From an uncultured Eubacteriales bacterium (GTDB lineage: Bacteria; Bacillota; Clostridia; Peptostreptococcales; Anaerovoracaceae), in NCBI GenBank assembly GCA_905206455.1, contig CAJLHL010000106.1:1-6056 (forward strand): DNA of 6,056 bases, given 5' to 3'. Made by a program: the position numbers and the translations under genes. Numbering within the stretch: the stretch's first letter is position 1; each line of letters starts with the position of its first letter. The notes under the pieces are model-generated. The model worked only from the letters and a program-made list of their open reading frames with translations. It had not been told where the DNA came from and did no database searches. Positions 5,002 through 6,056 of this stretch are shown piece after piece.

Positions 5002-5580
5002 TTACAGCTGATTCAGAGCTTTCAGCGCTATCGCCGCCTCTCCCCCATCTGCGTCTTCCGTCGGATAGAGGTATGTGCTCAGCGGAATCATCAGCTTATT
5101 AGCCAAAGCCCACTGAAATGCAGTCTGTGCGTAGCTGCCGACCCGACTGCCGTCGCGGTAGGAATTGAGATTTGTGTAGCCGTCGGTCTTCATACTCTTT
5201 TTCTGAGCATAGCGATAGAAGATCGTCAGCATTTCCTGCATGCTCACGGCATCATTCGGGCGGAAACTGCCGCCGATATAGCCATTGACGATGCCATTTT
5301 CAGATGCCCATGCCACAGCTGCACTGTAATACTGATTAGAAGGAACGTCGCGGAATCCGGAACCCGAAGCGTACGGAGAACCCTCCTGACGATATAGAAT
5401 GGTCACAATCATAGCTCTGGAAAGGCTGCCATACGGCTTAAAGGTTCCCTCAGCTACACCGTTCATCAGGCCGTTTTCATAGACGTATTCTACTGCATCT
5501 GCATAGCGGCTGTTCCATTTTTTTATTTGCGCAGGCAGATGCTTTACTTCATACTCCGCTTCTATTTTCTGTAAGATCAT
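5002..5580 (-). CDS. SLH-domain protein without visible signal peptide
   Basis: The 192 residues are almost wholly S-layer homology repeats, domains that bind secondary cell-wall polymers and hold proteins on the surface of Gram-positive cells. Repeat 1 (about 24-66) has YADAVEYVYENGLMNGVAEG and SRAMIVTILYR. Repeat 2 (about 76-124) has FRDVPSNQYYSAAVAWASEN, GSFRPND and MLTIFYRYA. Repeat 3 (about 140-190) is degenerate (YAQTAFQWALANKLMIP). The usual T-R-A-E motif is changed in each (S-R-A-M, S-M-Q-E, D-G-G-E). SLH proteins normally have a signal peptide; this one starts MILQKIEAEYEVKHLP, with no hydrophobic segment, and repeat 1 lacks its usual F-x-D-V-P opening. The ATG at 5580, 17 bases after the ABC gene stop, has no good ribosome site. 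An ATG at 5673 inside the ABC gene adds no signal peptide. It may be the 3' remnant of a larger surface-protein gene. No terminator is visible after it. Confidence 0.65.
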   Translation of the reverse strand: MILQKIEAEYEVKHLPAQIKKWNSRYADAVEYVYENGLMNGVAEGTFKPYGSLSRAMIVTILYRQEGSPYASGSGFRDVPSNQYYSAAVAWASENGIVNGYIGGSFRPNDAVSMQEMLTIFYRYAQKKSMKTDGYTNLNSYRDGSRVGSYAQTAFQWALANKLMIPLSTYLYPTEDADGGEAAIALKALNQL

Positions 5581-5597
5581 CTCTTGGATACGAACCC

Positions 5598-6056
5598 TTA
5601 TCCCGCCGTAATCCCGAGAAATTCCATGACTTCCCGGTCTTCCTTTTCCAGAAACAACTGTCTGCTGTCGCATATTCTGCGCACCCGTCCCCCGATGATG
5701 ACCGCCGTCCGGTCAGCCAGTTTTTCCGCCTCATGAAAATCATGGGTCACAAATACGATAGTACAGCCGAACAGCTGATGAATCTCTCTGACAAGTCCAT
5801 ACATCTGCTTCTTCGTATTGGGATCAAGAGCGCTGAAAGGCTCGTCCATAAAGAGGATGCGGGGATCTACGATCAGAGCTCTCGCTAAAGCGGTGCGCTG
5901 CTGCTCCCCGCCGGACAAAGTTCCGGGATAACGATCGGCCAGATGACAGATCCCGAGCAGTTCCATCATGTTTCGTGATTTCTCTTCACAGGCCGCCCGC
6001 TTCATCCCCTTTATCCTCAGGCCGTATTCGATATTTGCTCTCACTTTCATGTGAGG
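5598..6056 (-). CDS. ABC importer ATP-binding protein, C-terminal part (runs off window)
   Basis: The last 152 residues of an ABC ATPase that powers a solute importer at the inner face of the membrane. Visible parts, numbered from the window edge: PHMKVRANIEYGLRIKG at 1-17, the helical region before the signature, the signature LSGGEQQRTALARAL at 47-61, Walker B ILFMDEP at 67-73, D-loop SALD at 75-78 and the H-loop His at 105 (VFVTHD). Walker A and the Q-loop lie beyond the right edge. The sequence is typical of the CysA/ModC/PotA class that serves oxyanions, polyamines, iron or thiamine. It ends soon after the ATPase core (EFLGITAG) with no room for a TOBE domain, so a short ATPase of the molybdate/tungstate kind is one option, but the substrate cannot be told. 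The ATG at 6050 is internal: the frame is open to the edge and the family pattern begins before it. Confidence 0.92.
   Translation of the reverse strand, partial: PHMKVRANIEYGLRIKGMKRAACEEKSRNMMELLGICHLADRYPGTLSGGEQQRTALARALIVDPRILFMDEPFSALDPNTKKQMYGLVREIHQLFGCTIVFVTHDFHEAEKLADRTAVIIGGRVRRICDSRQLFLEKEDREVMEFLGITAG

Noticed and set aside
4774..5397. Plus-strand 207-codon frame across the infC leader and SLH gene
   Set aside because: It runs through the attenuator and promoter of infC and antisense to clear SLH repeats; no ribosome site.

Overview
The window looks like core chromosome of an endospore-forming Clostridia-type Firmicute of moderate G+C. The evidence is a spoIIGA-sigE sporulation pair, strong AGGAGG ribosome sites, an infC-rpmI-rplT operon with a leader attenuator, and an SLH-domain protein. 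Every gene I can support is on the minus strand, so the text runs from the right edge to the left in transcription order. I assign no genus.

Right end (about 5000-6056): the C-terminal two thirds of an ABC importer ATPase, cut by the window edge. It is followed after 17 bases by a protein made almost entirely of SLH repeats but with no visible signal peptide. Next (about 3410-4970) is the translation operon infC-rpmI-rplT. It has a near-consensus sigma-A promoter with an A/T-rich upstream element. Its leader of about 150 bases ends in an intrinsic terminator whose 5' arm can pair with an upstream leader segment, which is the layout of an attenuator. infC probably starts at AUU. The operon ends at a perfect 11-bp-stem terminator.

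Middle (about 1600-3390): spoIIGA and sigE, overlapping at TAATG. The promoter has a perfect TATAAT, a -35-like ATGACA 21 bp away, and Spo0A-box-like sequences, much like the stretched Spo0A-activated spoIIG promoter of Bacillus. SpoIIGA is the membrane aspartic protease that processes pro-SigE, and SigE then runs early mother-cell transcription. The predicted protease active site reads D-S-A-N rather than D-[ST]-G-N.

Left end (1-1500): a membrane-anchored protein with two PepSY-like repeats, its own promoter and a strong terminator; a gene-poor stretch; and the N-terminal part of a GT4 glycosyltransferase whose last residues before the window edge stop resembling the family. I see no CRISPR array, transposon, phage gene, tRNA or rRNA, and nothing that amounts to a wholly new system. 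The points most worth a second look are the infC leader, the SpoIIGA active-site change, the spoIIGA promoter and the two odd gene ends.
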